Shown here piece after piece: positions 33,008 through 43,020 of a stretch of DNA of 64,000 nt. Source of the stretch: Xanthobacter dioxanivorans (lineage in GTDB: Bacteria > Pseudomonadota > Alphaproteobacteria > Rhizobiales > Xanthobacteraceae). Location: positions 3,142,501 to 3,206,500 of the forward strand of contig NZ_CP063362.1 in assembly GCF_016807805.1 (NCBI RefSeq), given 5' to 3'. The notes beneath the pieces were generated by a model. The model searched no databases and was not told where the DNA came from. It was given only the letters and a program-made list of their open reading frames with translations. Numbering within the stretch: the stretch's first letter is position 1; every line of letters starts with the position of its first letter. Position numbers and translations under genes: made by a program.

Positions 33008-34297
33008 TCAGTCCCGGGCGCGGGCCGGCACCACGCGCAGGATCTCGCCGGTGTCGTCGGTGGCGAGCCACAGGGCTCCGTCAGGCCCCTGCCGCACGTC
33101 GCGGATGCGCTTGCCGAGGGGCAGGCGTTCCTCGCCGATGACCGCGCCGTCGCGCACCTTCACCTCCAGCAGCGCCTGCCCGGCCAGCGCTCCCACGAAG
33201 AGCTGGCCCTTGAAGGCCGGCAGGAGGTCGGCCGAATAGAAGGCGGCCCCGGAGGGGGCGATGGAGGGGTCCCAGTAGAACAGGGGCTGCTCCATGCCCT
33301 CCTTGCTGGGTCCCACACCGATCTTCGCTCCGGAATAGTGCCGGCCGTAGCCGATGACGGGCCAGCCGTAGTTCTTTCCTGCCTCCGGCCGGTTCACTTC
33401 GTCGCCGCCGCGCGGGCCGTGCTCCACCGTCCACAGCCGGCCGGTGGCGGGCTCGATGACGGCGGCCTGCACGTTGCGATGGCCATAGCTGAAGATCTCC
33501 GGCCGCGCGCCGGGGCGGTCGCGGAAGGGGTTGTCCGCCGGAATGCCACCATCCGGCGCGATGCGCACCACCTTGCCGAGGGTGGTGGACAGGTCCTGCG
33601 CCTTGTCCATGAGGTCGAAGCGCTCGCCCAGGGTGACGAACAGCGTGCCGTCCGGCGCGAAGACGAGGCGTGAGCCGAAATGGTTGCCGCCCGAATGGGC
33701 CGGCTGCTGGCGGAAGATGACCGTGAGGTCGGCGAGGCGCGCGGCGTCCTCCGAGAGGCGGGCGCGGGCGACGGCGGTCGCCGCGCCATCCGGGCGCGGT
33801 TCCGCGAAGCTGAGATAGATGAGGCGGTTGGTGGTGAAATTCGGATCCAGGATCACGTCGAGGAGGCCGCCCTGTCCGCGCGCCGCCACCTGCGGCACGC
33901 CCGCCACGGGCGGGCCGATACGGCCGGCCGCGTCCACCACCCGCAGCCGTCCCGCCCGCTCGGTCACGAGGATACGGCGGTCGGGCAGGAAGGCGAGGCT
34001 CCAGGGATGCTCCAGCCCGGCAGCAAACGGCACCACGCGGATGGTTTCGCCGGCGAAGCTCCGGGTTTCCTGCGCCTGCGCCGCTGCGGAAACGGCCCAG
34101 ACGGCGATCAGCGCAAGGAGGGCGAGCAGCAAAGCGAGGGTGGTGATTCGGGCGCGGCGACCGAGGCGGGACGGCGGGGCGGCGGTCCTGTGGTCCCGAC
34201 GGATGCGCGCGGACGCGACACCCGGCGGGACGATGCGATTGAGGGGAACCGGGCGCAGCCGCGCCGCCGGCTCAGCGGGACCGGATGCGCGTCGCAT
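33008..34297 (-). CDS. PQQ-dependent aldose sugar dehydrogenase (YliI/Asd-like)
   Basis: A 429-residue periplasmic soluble-type PQQ glucose/aldose dehydrogenase with a six-bladed propeller. PQQ-site and family motifs are visible: LEHPWSLAFLPDRRILVTER (about residues 90-109), HSGGNHFGSRLVFAPDG, YGHRNVQ and EHGPRGGDEVN. A membrane or signal segment (ITTLALLLALLALIAVWAVSAAAQA) follows about 50 polar residues, longer than a usual signal peptide. The start is therefore uncertain; ATG 34297 overlaps the upstream membrane-protein gene by 26 bases. A shorter product starting inside that leader is possible. No PQQ biosynthesis gene is in the window. Confidence 0.85.
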   Translation of the reverse strand: MRRASGPAEPAARLRPVPLNRIVPPGVASARIRRDHRTAAPPSRLGRRARITTLALLLALLALIAVWAVSAAAQAQETRSFAGETIRVVPFAAGLEHPWSLAFLPDRRILVTERAGRLRVVDAAGRIGPPVAGVPQVAARGQGGLLDVILDPNFTTNRLIYLSFAEPRPDGAATAVARARLSEDAARLADLTVIFRQQPAHSGGNHFGSRLVFAPDGTLFVTLGERFDLMDKAQDLSTTLGKVVRIAPDGGIPADNPFRDRPGARPEIFSYGHRNVQAAVIEPATGRLWTVEHGPRGGDEVNRPEAGKNYGWPVIGYGRHYSGAKIGVGPSKEGMEQPLFYWDPSIAPSGAAFYSADLLPAFKGQLFVGALAGQALLEVKVRDGAVIGEERLPLGKRIRDVRQGPDGALWLATDDTGEILRVVPARARD

Positions 34298-34661
34298 GAG
34301 TCCCGGCGGCGTCGCCGCGGGCGATGCGGGCCCGGGCCACGCGCACGGCCGCCCGCCGGGCAACGAGCAGGGCCGTGCCGATGGCCGCCAGCGCCAGCAG
34401 CACCGCGGAATTGTCCATGACGCCGTTGACGATGAGCTGGCTCGCGGCGGCGGCGTGCTCGGCGCTGAGGACGAAGGCGACAGCGCCGATGGCGAGCATG
34501 AGGGCGAAGGTGAGGGCGGCCTGGGCGACGGCGTCGCCGAGCTTGTGGGCACGCACCGCGCGCGCCAGCACGTCCGGATCGGCGGAGGAGCGCGTTGCGC
34601 CCGGGTCGTCCAGGCGGCCCAGGGTGAAGTGTCCCATTTCCACGGCACTGTGTCCGGACAT
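34272..34661 (-). CDS. Small two-helix membrane protein of unknown function
   Basis: A 129-residue protein with two predicted membrane helices, LTFALMLAIGAVAFVLSAEH (about residues 50-69) and SAVLLALAAIGTALLVARR (about 85-103). The N-terminal part is a polar stretch and the C-terminus is basic. No family is recognised. It is upstream of and overlaps the PQQ sugar dehydrogenase start by 26 bases on the same strand, so the two may be translated together. ATG 34661 has only a weak ribosome site. It may be a real gene or an over-long leader of the downstream one; the regular hydrophobic pattern favours a gene. Confidence 0.55.
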   Translation of the reverse strand: MSGHSAVEMGHFTLGRLDDPGATRSSADPDVLARAVRAHKLGDAVAQAALTFALMLAIGAVAFVLSAEHAAAASQLIVNGVMDNSAVLLALAAIGTALLVARRAAVRVARARIARGDAAGTHATRIRSR

Positions 34662-34892
34662 GATGATCTCGCTCGGGATGAACGTGACTTCGTAACGTCA
34701 AGGGGCGCGAATCAGTTCCGCCCATGCCCGCAAACGTGCCGAAGAATCGTGGCCAGACAGCGGCTTGGCCCGAGGCGAAGATGGCAAGATGATGTCAGCC
34801 GCTCACGGAAATGCGAGTCGTCCCCGCTGTTTTGCCCGCGGTTCCGCTCCGCCGGGGGCGCGTTCGGGCCGCACGCGTCGGCAAGACCCGGC

Positions 34893-35516
34893 CTATGCCG
34901 CCGCCGCCGCGGGGCGCCAGTCCATGTCCACGTGGCCGGGCTCCGCAGCCACGCGCGCCAGCCAGGCGCGCACATGGGGCAGGGCCGCGAGGGAGAAGTC
35001 GCCTTCCTCGGCCACGTGGGTATGGGCATAGAGCGCGATGTCCGCGATGGTCGGGCGGTCGCCCACGAAGAAGCGCCGTCCCTCCAGGTGCCGCTCCATG
35101 ACGCGCAGGGCGGCGTAGCCTTCCTCCATCCAGCGGTCCACGTCGTGGGTCCGCAGGTCCCGCCCGCCGCGCACCTGGCGGAGCCAGAAGCGGGCGGTGG
35201 CGATCCCCGGCTCGTGGCTGTTCTGCTCGAAGAACATCCAGCGCAGGGTCTCCGCCCGCTCGAACGGGTCTTCGGGCAGGAAGGGCGTGCCGTCGGCCAG
35301 GTAGAACAGGATGGCATTCGATTCGGCGAGCATGCGCCCGCCGACCGCGAGCAGGGGCACCCGGCCCTCCGGGTTCATGGCGAGGAATTCGGGGGTGCGG
35401 TTCTCGCCGGCGAAGATGTCCACCTCGACGAGGCGGAACGCGCGGGCGAGCCGCGCCAGCATCAGGCGCACCTTGTAGGAATTGCCCGAGGACTGCGTCG
35501 AATAGAGCGTCAGCAC
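34893..35516 (-). CDS. Glutathione S-transferase family protein
   Basis: A 207-residue GST-like protein. The N-terminal thioredoxin fold begins YSTQSSGNSYKVRLMLARL, and the cis-proline and glutathione-contact region is NPEGRVPLLAVGGRMLAESNAIL near residue 50. The helical C-terminal domain includes FFVGDRPTIADIALYAHTH, with the conserved Asp of the N-capping box. I use GTG 35516, which follows GAGGAG; ATG 35549 upstream has no ribosome site. It is a single minus-strand gene. The substrate is unknown, as is usual for bacterial GSTs. Confidence 0.85.
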   Translation of the reverse strand: MLTLYSTQSSGNSYKVRLMLARLARAFRLVEVDIFAGENRTPEFLAMNPEGRVPLLAVGGRMLAESNAILFYLADGTPFLPEDPFERAETLRWMFFEQNSHEPGIATARFWLRQVRGGRDLRTHDVDRWMEEGYAALRVMERHLEGRRFFVGDRPTIADIALYAHTHVAEEGDFSLAALPHVRAWLARVAAEPGHVDMDWRPAAAAA

Positions 35517-35657
35517 CTGTCCCGTCTCCTCGCCCCGCGTGCCGCGCATGTGGCGGGCCGCAGGCTTCGCCGCAAGGCCTGCGGGGCGGCCCGTCGTTCC
35601 ATCACGCGCGCGTGCCCGCACATTCACGATCCTTGCTTGTTTGCGCGCAAGGGCTGA

Positions 35658-36992
<1,335 letters not shown>

Positions 36993-37127
36993 AACAGGCA
37001 CAGTTCAGCCGAAAAAGGAACTTGTGCCCGATTGAAGCGTTGGCGCAGCAGTGAAGTCTGGGCTAAGGCTTCGCTGTCGTCGGGTGCAGGGATCAACCCG
37101 CCCGCTTCCTACAGGAGGAACGACATC

Positions 37128-37601
37128 ATGAAGACTGTTCTCAAGGCCGGCCTCGCGGCGGCTGCCCTGCTCGTCGTTGGTGCACTGCCTGCGTCCGCCC
37201 AGTCGCGCGTCCAGGTCGGCACGCTGACCTGCAACATGGCGCCGAACGTGGCCTTCATCATCGGCTCCGTGCGCGAGATGAGCTGCCTCTTCCGTCCGGC
37301 GGTGCGTGGGGTCAAGCGCAGTTCGTATCAGGGCACCGTCACCCGCGTCGGCCTCGACATCGGCGTGAACGGCCGCGGCACGCTCGTGTGGGCCGTGTTC
37401 GCCCCCTCCGCCAAGGTTCCCGCCGGCGCCCTGCGTGGCACCTATGTGGGCGCCGCCGGCTCGGCCTCCATCGGCGTCGGCCTCGGCGCGAACGTGCTGG
37501 TCGGCGGCTCGCAGAACACCTTTGCGCTTCAGCCGCTGTCCCTCGAGGGCCAGACCGGCCTCAATCTCGCCCTCGGCGTTTCCGGCCTGACCCTGCGCTG
37601 A
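37128..37601 (+). CDS. DUF992 family secreted protein (copy 1 of 3)
   Basis: A 157-residue secreted protein, the first of three tandem DUF992 genes. The signal peptide is cleaved near SAQ at residue 25. The mature domain has the family pattern: VGTLTCNMAP, IIGSVREMSCLFRP with the second conserved cysteine, YQGTVTRVGLDIG, LVWAVFAP, GTYVGAAGSA and GANVLVGGSQNTFALQPLS. The two cysteines could form a disulfide. Start ATG 37128 follows a strong AGGAGG. Function is unknown; the family is found mainly in alphaproteobacteria as small periplasmic or surface proteins. It is 135 bases downstream of the aminotransferase, with its own likely promoter. Confidence 0.88.
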   Translation: MKTVLKAGLAAAALLVVGALPASAQSRVQVGTLTCNMAPNVAFIIGSVREMSCLFRPAVRGVKRSSYQGTVTRVGLDIGVNGRGTLVWAVFAPSAKVPAGALRGTYVGAAGSASIGVGLGANVLVGGSQNTFALQPLSLEGQTGLNLALGVSGLTLR

Positions 37602-37851
37602 TTCGGCCGCGAACCGCAGCCGGAGCACTCCTGAAAAGTCAGTTCCGCTGCGGCATTCGCGCCGCATGCAGGTTCTCGCCGCGCCCCCTGCCGCAAGGTT
37701 GGGGGCGCAGGCGTTTTCAAGGCCCGGTGCGGGTCGCGCCGCATGTGTGGAGGATGGTCCGGGTGGGCGCGGCGGGACGGCCGCAACGTGGCAGTTGCGT
37801 CCCGAGGTTCGGCGCCTTAGGTCTGCGCGCACTGAAATTCAGGGGGACCTC

Positions 37852-38349
37852 ATGCGCGCTTGCTTTGCCGCCGTCACCGCTCTTGCCCTGTCCCTCGCCG
37901 CTGCCACGACGCCGGCCGCCGCGCAGTCCGCGGCCAAGGTCCAGTCGGGCATGCTGGTCTGCAAGGTGGCCCCTTCCGTCGGCTTCGTTCTCGGCTCCAT
38001 GCGCGAGATGGTCTGCGAGTTTCGCAATACCAGCGTGCAGCCTTATGTGGTGAAGTCCCGCTACAAGGGGACCATCGCCCGCTTCGGCATCGACATCGGC
38101 GTGCTCGCCGCCGACACCCTGGCCTGGGCGGTGTTCGCGCCCACCGCAAATCCGGTCCCCAGCGACATTGCCGGCAGCTATGTGGGTGTCTCGGCGGATG
38201 CGGCCTGGACCATCGGCGCCGGGGCCAACGTGCTGCTCGGCGGCTCGAACAACCAGATCGCGCTGCAGACCGTGTCGGTGGAAGGCATGGTCGGCGCGGA
38301 CGTGGCGGCCGGGATCGCCGACCTCACGCTGATTCTCCTGCCGAACTGA
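37852..38349 (+). CDS. DUF992 family secreted protein (copy 2 of 3)
   Basis: A 165-residue paralogue of the upstream gene, with signal peptide to about residue 24 (TPAAAQ). It keeps the pattern SGMLVCKVAP, VLGSMREMVCEFRN, YKGTIARFGIDIG, LAWAVFAP, GSYVGVSADA and GANVLLGGSNNQIALQTVS. It is closer to copy 1 than to copy 3. It is separated from copy 1 by 250 bases that contain no gene, so each copy probably has its own transcript start. ATG 37852 follows a purine-rich GGGGGA. Confidence 0.88.
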   Translation: MRACFAAVTALALSLAAATTPAAAQSAAKVQSGMLVCKVAPSVGFVLGSMREMVCEFRNTSVQPYVVKSRYKGTIARFGIDIGVLAADTLAWAVFAPTANPVPSDIAGSYVGVSADAAWTIGAGANVLLGGSNNQIALQTVSVEGMVGADVAAGIADLTLILLPN

Positions 38350-38365
38350 TCGGGCAGGCGAGGTT

Positions 38366-38384
38366 TTTCCGGTCCAGCCGGAAA
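38366..38384. terminator. Hairpin between DUF992 copies 2 and 3
   Basis: Arms TTTCCGG and CCGGAAA flank a 5-base loop, 16 bases after the copy 2 stop. A short T-stretch lies on the 5' side only, so termination on the plus strand is uncertain. Confidence 0.35.
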
Positions 38385-38487
38385 GATTCACCAAAAAGAC
38401 CAAAGGGCAGGGCATACTCGATTCGTTCGGAGAGTGGCGCGGGCGCGATTGCGGAGCCCGGCCTCGCTTCGGGCGAAGGGGGAAGAG

Positions 38488-38979
38488 ATGCGCCGCTTTC
38501 TGCCGCTCGCGCTTGCCGGGTCAGCCCTCCTGCCGGCCTTGGCCATCGGCGCGGAAGGCATGCCGCAGGTGTCAGCCGGTCTTCTGGAGTGCCGGGGCGA
38601 GTTCGCCACCGCGTACGGCTTCGGCTCCACCCGCCGCGTGCGATGCGAGTTCCGCCCCTCCATGGGCGTGAACCATTACTATGCGGGAACCCTCGACAGG
38701 ATGGGTCTCGATTTCGGGATATCCGACCAGGGCAGCATGCTGTGGGCGGTGTTCGCCACGGCCCCCCAGGTGGAGGCCGGAGCGCTCACAGGCAAGTATG
38801 TGGGCCTTTCCACCGGCTTCGCCATCGGCCCCGGCTTTTCTGCCAACCTCCTCGCCTCGCAGGATGCGACGCGGCAGGTGACGCTCCAGCCGCTCAGCGT
38901 TTCCGCCGACAGCGGTCTCAGCGTGTCCTTCGCCGGCGCGACCCTGACCTTGGAGCCGTCCTCGCCGAGCCATCGCTGA
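38488..38979 (+). CDS. DUF992 family secreted protein (copy 3 of 3, divergent)
   Basis: A 163-residue, more divergent DUF992 paralogue with signal peptide to about residue 22. It retains SAGLLECRGEF, GSTRRVRCEFRP, YAGTLDRMGLDFGIS, LWAVFAT, GKYVGLSTG and the final LQPLSVSADSGLSVSFAGATLTL, including both cysteines. The segment after the first cysteine has lost the proline and isoleucine pattern of copies 1 and 2. ATG 38488 follows GGGGGAAGAG. It is the last of the tandem set and is followed by msrP. Function is unknown. Confidence 0.82.
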   Translation: MRRFLPLALAGSALLPALAIGAEGMPQVSAGLLECRGEFATAYGFGSTRRVRCEFRPSMGVNHYYAGTLDRMGLDFGISDQGSMLWAVFATAPQVEAGALTGKYVGLSTGFAIGPGFSANLLASQDATRQVTLQPLSVSADSGLSVSFAGATLTLEPSSPSHR

Positions 38980-39109
38980 GCCGCGCGGGTGGCCTCGGGC
39001 TCACGGGGGGATTTCGGCCTCACGCGGGATTGAGCCGGCACACGGCCGTTTGAGTTGCCCCGGCGGCCGTGCTCTTCGATCGTGCCGGCGCGATTGGAGA
39101 CCACACAGC

Positions 39110-40078
39110 ATGCATGTTCGTCGCACGCGCGGATGGGAGCTGCCCTCGTCCTCCGCGACGCCCGAAGCGCTCTATTTTTCCCGGCGAGAGCTGATGGGAG
39201 CCGGCGCGGCTCTGCTCGCGGCCGGCGTTGTCGCAGGTCCCGCCGTGGCGCAGCGGGTGGGTGATCTGCCGGACCCCTCCGCCGGCCTCTATCCGGCCGC
39301 GCAGAACCCCCGCTATACCCTGGACCGCCCGGTGACGCCGCAGGACAAGTCCAGCGTGGTCAACAATTACTACGAGTTCAGCTACGGCAAGAACGTCGCT
39401 CCCTCCATGGGGCGCTTCCAGCGCCGGCCATGGCTGGTGAAGATCGACGGGCTGGTCGAAAAGCCCCAGGAATTCGGTATCGACGACCTGCTGAAAAAGG
39501 TGCAGCTGGAAGAGCGGCTCTACCGCCACCGCTGCGTCGAGGCGTGGTCCATGGCGGTGCCCTGGACCGGCTTTCCCATGAAGGACCTCGTCGCCCTGGC
39601 CGCCCCCACCTCGGCGGCGAAATATGTGCGGATGGAGACCTTCCTCGATCCGAAGGTCGCGCCGAACCAGAAGGACTTCCGCTTCCCCTGGCCCTACGTG
39701 GAGGGCCTGACCCTCGCCGAGGCGACGAACGAGCTCGCCTTCCTCGTCACCGGTGTCTACGGCAAGCCGGCGCCGGGCCAGTATGGCGCACCGCTTCGCC
39801 TTGTCACGCCGTGGAAATACGGGTTCAAGTCCATCAAGGGGATCGTCCGCTTCTCGTTCACGGACAAGCAGCCGGTGAGCTTCTGGGAAGAGGTGCAGGG
39901 CGGCGAATACGGCTTCTGGGCCAATGTGAACCCGAAGGTGCCCCACCCCCGCTGGAGCCAGGCGAGCGAGGAGGACATCACCACGGGCAACCGCAGGCCC
40001 ACCTTGCTCTTCAACGGTTACGGCGAATTCGTCGCCGATCTCTACAAGGGCCGCGAGGCGGAGAAGATCTGGTTCTGA
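39110..40078 (+). CDS. msrP: Protein-methionine-sulfoxide reductase, molybdopterin catalytic subunit
   Basis: A 322-residue periplasmic molybdoenzyme that repairs oxidised methionines in envelope proteins. A twin-arginine signal is visible (SRREL at residues 24-28, hydrophobic core, cleavage near AVAQ at 48), so it is exported folded with its cofactor. The molybdenum ligand is Cys142 in YRHRCVEAWSM. Further family blocks are WTGFPMKDL, RFPWPYVEGLTLAEA, GAPLRLVTPWKYGFKSIKGI and the C-terminal GNRRPTLLFNGY. Start ATG 39110 has TTGGAGA upstream. The heme membrane partner MsrQ usually lies directly downstream, but here the next gene is an unrelated decarboxylase on the other strand. Confidence 0.94.
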   Translation: MHVRRTRGWELPSSSATPEALYFSRRELMGAGAALLAAGVVAGPAVAQRVGDLPDPSAGLYPAAQNPRYTLDRPVTPQDKSSVVNNYYEFSYGKNVAPSMGRFQRRPWLVKIDGLVEKPQEFGIDDLLKKVQLEERLYRHRCVEAWSMAVPWTGFPMKDLVALAAPTSAAKYVRMETFLDPKVAPNQKDFRFPWPYVEGLTLAEATNELAFLVTGVYGKPAPGQYGAPLRLVTPWKYGFKSIKGIVRFSFTDKQPVSFWEEVQGGEYGFWANVNPKVPHPRWSQASEEDITTGNRRPTLLFNGYGEFVADLYKGREAEKIWF

Positions 40079-40146
40079 CGGGGCCTCGCATGCCGCCGGA
40101 CGGGAGCTTGGGCGGCTCCCGCCGGGCGCCGAAGGCGTCTCTGGCC

Positions 40147-41430
40147 CTAAGGTTCCACTCCGCCGCGACGCTCCGGCTCGGCGAAGCCCTCCGGGGCGTC
40201 GCCTGCCTCGAAGGGCGTGTCCACCTCGACGAAGGTATCTGGATAAAATCCGTTGAAGCGGGTGCGCAGGGACAGGGAATAGGCGCCGATGTGGCCGATC
40301 TCGATCCAGTCGCCCGTGTCCACGCTCTCGGGCAGGTAGAAGGGGCGGGACAAGACGTCGACGCTGTCGCAGGTGGCGCCGTAGATGCGGAAGGGCTCCA
40401 TCTGGTGGGCCCGTCCCGACCGCCGCCGGCGGGCCGGATCGGGAATGTGGCGCACCGGCAGCAGGATCTTGCCGGTCCACGAATCGGAGAGGGAGGACCA
40501 TATTCCGTCATTGATGTAGAGGCGCTGGCCCTTCTTCAGCAGCACCCGCACGATGACCGAGAAGGCGCGGGCCACGATGACCCGCCCCGGCTCCGCCACC
40601 AGCGGCGTGCCGGAAAAGCCGTGCCGCTCGACCGCCCCCATCAGGCCGGAGACGATCTCCCCGAGGGGCGGCATGAGTGGCGCCGGGCGGCGCGGGTCCT
40701 GCGCGTAGGCGGCAGGAAAGCCGCCGCCCACGTCGAGGGCGAGGATGGGAACGGCGGCGGCCTCGCGCACATCCGCCGCCGTGGCCACCGCGCGCACGTA
40801 GGTGTCCGGGTCCTCCACCTGGCTACCCACGTGGAAGCACAGGCCGCAGCCGATGCCCAGGCCGTGGATGCGCTGGAGCAGCTCCGCCGCATGGCCGGGG
40901 GCCGCGCCGAACTTCTTCGACAGTTCGTAGGCGGCATCGCCCCGGGAGGCGATGCGCACGAAAAGGGTGAGGTCTTCCGGGTCGAGGTCGAGGGCGCGCA
41001 CGATCCGCAGGATCTTGGCCACCTCGTCCTCGTGGTCGAGGGCGGTGGCGCGGATGCGGTAGTGCTCCAGCGCCAGCCGGATATCCGACTGCGCCTTCAC
41101 CGGATGCATGTAGAGCAGCTCCGCCCCCGGCGCCGCGGCGCGCGCGGCGGCGAACTCGGCGGGGCTGGCCACGTCGAAGGCCGAGATGCCGGCACGGGCC
41201 AGCACATCGAGCACCATGGCCTCGCCATTGGTCTTCACCGCATAGGCGGTCTTGCCCGGAAAGGCCTTCAGGAAGGCGCTCGCATCCTCGGCCAGCACCT
41301 GCGGTCGGAAGCAGTAGACCGGCTGGTCGGGGCGCAATTCCAGCGCCGCCTCCCGTCCGCTGGAGAAGCGGGGCAGGGCCGGGGTCCCCGATGCGGCGGG
41401 CAGGGGCGGGGCGAAGCGGGACTGCGGCAT
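40147..41430 (-). CDS. Ornithine decarboxylase-type PLP enzyme (alanine racemase fold)
   Basis: A 427-residue fold-type III decarboxylase of the ornithine/lysine/diaminopimelate group. The PLP lysine is Lys66 in TAYAVKTN. Other hallmarks are FHVGSQVED near residue 210, LDVGGGFP near residue 245, EPGRVIVA near residue 285 and the active-site cysteine block YGATCDSVDVL near residue 350. The last block matches ornithine-type rather than DAP-type enzymes, so putrescine formation is most likely. Start ATG 41430 follows GGGAG at good spacing. It is a single gene, convergent with msrP. An aminotransferase and aldehyde dehydrogenase able to degrade putrescine lie a few kilobases away, but not in an operon with it. 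Confidence 0.88.
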   Translation of the reverse strand: MPQSRFAPPLPAASGTPALPRFSSGREAALELRPDQPVYCFRPQVLAEDASAFLKAFPGKTAYAVKTNGEAMVLDVLARAGISAFDVASPAEFAAARAAAPGAELLYMHPVKAQSDIRLALEHYRIRATALDHEDEVAKILRIVRALDLDPEDLTLFVRIASRGDAAYELSKKFGAAPGHAAELLQRIHGLGIGCGLCFHVGSQVEDPDTYVRAVATAADVREAAAVPILALDVGGGFPAAYAQDPRRPAPLMPPLGEIVSGLMGAVERHGFSGTPLVAEPGRVIVARAFSVIVRVLLKKGQRLYINDGIWSSLSDSWTGKILLPVRHIPDPARRRRSGRAHQMEPFRIYGATCDSVDVLSRPFYLPESVDTGDWIEIGHIGAYSLSLRTRFNGFYPDTFVEVDTPFEAGDAPEGFAEPERRGGVEP

Positions 41431-41759
41431 GAACTCTCCCGGCCTGTGGTCCTGGTGCCCGCGGTGGCGCGGGACTCGGGTGCAGCATGCCGGCATTTTC
41501 CGGCGAGAGCACGACACGCGGCTGCAATCGGCGACACCGGGCCGCAATTGGGCGGCTCCCCCGGCCCCGCTCGACCGGCGCCCGCTGGCAGGCGGCCGGT
41601 TCACCTGCGTCTGGCGCCGGAGCGCCCGGGTGAGGTTAATTTTCTGTCAAGGTGTGGCCGCCGTGCGCTTGACCGGGAAGAAGCGGCGCCGCATCGTCCA
41701 CCGCAAGTCCGCCTCACCGGGCGGGGCCGGAATCCGGGGGCCGGAAAGTGGAGTGGACC
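41431..41759. other. Divergent intergenic region with no visible gene
   Basis: About 329 bases between the decarboxylase and the divergent secreted-protein gene. An AT-rich patch at 41637-41650 and a CTTGAC -35-like hexamer at 41668 may belong to the promoter of the plus-strand genes. No good -10 partner, hairpin or RNA is visible. Confidence 0.4.
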
Positions 41760-42290
41760 ATGGTGGATCGGGCACGGGGCGCGGCGGCGAAGGCGAAGCG
41801 CGCGATGGCGCTCGTGCGGAACGCCTGTTCCCGGACGAAGGCGACCGGCGCCGTTGTGGCTGCGGGGATCGCCTGCCTTGCCTTCGGCGGGGTTGGGGAA
41901 ACGAAGGCGGCGAACCTGCTTGAGTTGAATTTCTGGCTGTCCGGACCGAACTATTCGGGCGTCGTGCCGGCCTGCAACGAGCAGCAGGCGCTCGACCTCA
42001 TCGCCAGCCGCTTTGCCGAGACCGAGCGCCGGTTCTGGGATTCCACTCTCTCCATTACCGAATTCGTGAAGGTCCACGAGATCGCGTTCCGCCCGTGGGG
42101 GCCGCAGTACCAGCCGCGTCGCTACTGCCAGGGCACCATCTACACCAACGATGCCCGCAAGCGCGCCATCTACTATTCCATCATCGAGGATGGCGGCTTC
42201 ATCGGCGCGACCTGGGGCGTCGAGTGGTGCATCGTCGGGCTCGACCGCAACTATGCCTATGCGCCGTCCTGCAAGATGGCGGGTCCGTGA
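41760..42290 (+). CDS. Secreted cysteine-containing protein translationally coupled to RNase T2
   Basis: A 176-residue protein with a long basic N-terminus followed by a signal-like helix (GAVVAAGIACLAFGGVG) and a probable cleavage near residue 50. The mature part has four cysteines spread so that two disulfides are possible: PACNEQQAL, RRYCQGTIY, EWCIVGLD and APSCKM. I cannot name a family. ATG 41760 follows TGGAG at good spacing. Its TGA overlaps the GTG start of the RNase T2 gene (GTGA), so both proteins are made together and probably exported together. A role as partner, inhibitor or helper of the nuclease is possible but unproven. Confidence 0.7.
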   Translation: MVDRARGAAAKAKRAMALVRNACSRTKATGAVVAAGIACLAFGGVGETKAANLLELNFWLSGPNYSGVVPACNEQQALDLIASRFAETERRFWDSTLSITEFVKVHEIAFRPWGPQYQPRRYCQGTIYTNDARKRAIYYSIIEDGGFIGATWGVEWCIVGLDRNYAYAPSCKMAGP

Positions 42291-43003
42291 TCTCTCGCCT
42301 GCTGCGGATGCGGCGCCCGGCCGGCGGGCCCGCCCTCGCCGTACTCTCGGCCTGCGCGCTCGCCGTGTCCATGCTTGCCTTGTCCATGCTCGCGGTGCCG
42401 GCGGCAGCGCAGCAGAACGAGCCGGGCCAGTTCGATTTCTACGTCCTCTCCTTGTCCTGGTCGCCCACCTGGTGCGAGGACCGGGGCGCGCGCGCGGCGA
42501 ACGAGCCGCAGTGCAGCATCGCGCGGCCATATGCCTTCGTGGTGCACGGCCTGTGGCCGCAATATGAGCGTGGCTTTCCGCAAAACTGCCAGCGTCCGCC
42601 GCCTTATGTGCCCAACCCTCTGGTCAGGAGCATGCTCGACGTAATGCCCAGCCGGGGCCTCGTCATTCATGAATGGAAGACGCACGGCACCTGCTCCGGC
42701 CTGTCGCCGCAGGGATATTTCGATCTTGTGCGGGCAGCGCGGGAGAAGGTGGTGATTCCGCCGGACTTCGTCCGCCTCGACGATTACCGCACCATCGCGC
42801 CGGCCGAGATGGAGGCGGCGTTCCGGGCCGCCAATCCCGGCCTCGCGCCGGACATGATGTCGGTGGAATGCGACCGGCGGCGGCTGAAGGAAGTGCGCAT
42901 CTGCATGGGCCGCGACCTCGCCTTCCGTGCCTGCCCGGACGTGGACCGGCGCGCCTGCCGCCTGTCGCGCATGGTGATGCCCCCCGTGCGCGGCGGCCGC
43001 TGA
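42287..43003 (+). CDS. Secreted ribonuclease T2 family protein
   Basis: A 238-residue RNase T2 that cleaves RNA to 2',3'-cyclic products in the periplasm or outside the cell. Signal peptide to about residue 41 (VPAAAQ). The catalytic blocks are intact: CAS1 FVVHGLWPQ near residue 85 and CAS2 IHEWKTHGTC near residue 127, with both histidines and the glutamate. Several cysteines (SPTWCED, NEPQCSIAR, MSVECDRR, RICMG) fit a disulfide-stabilised fold. GTG 42287 overlaps the previous stop by four bases; an ATG at 42308 is an alternative. rlmJ follows after 17 bases, so three genes may form one transcript. Confidence 0.92.
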   Translation: MISRLLRMRRPAGGPALAVLSACALAVSMLALSMLAVPAAAQQNEPGQFDFYVLSLSWSPTWCEDRGARAANEPQCSIARPYAFVVHGLWPQYERGFPQNCQRPPPYVPNPLVRSMLDVMPSRGLVIHEWKTHGTCSGLSPQGYFDLVRAAREKVVIPPDFVRLDDYRTIAPAEMEAAFRAANPGLAPDMMSVECDRRRLKEVRICMGRDLAFRACPDVDRRACRLSRMVMPPVRGGR

Positions 43004-43020
43004 GGACGCAGTCTTCACCC

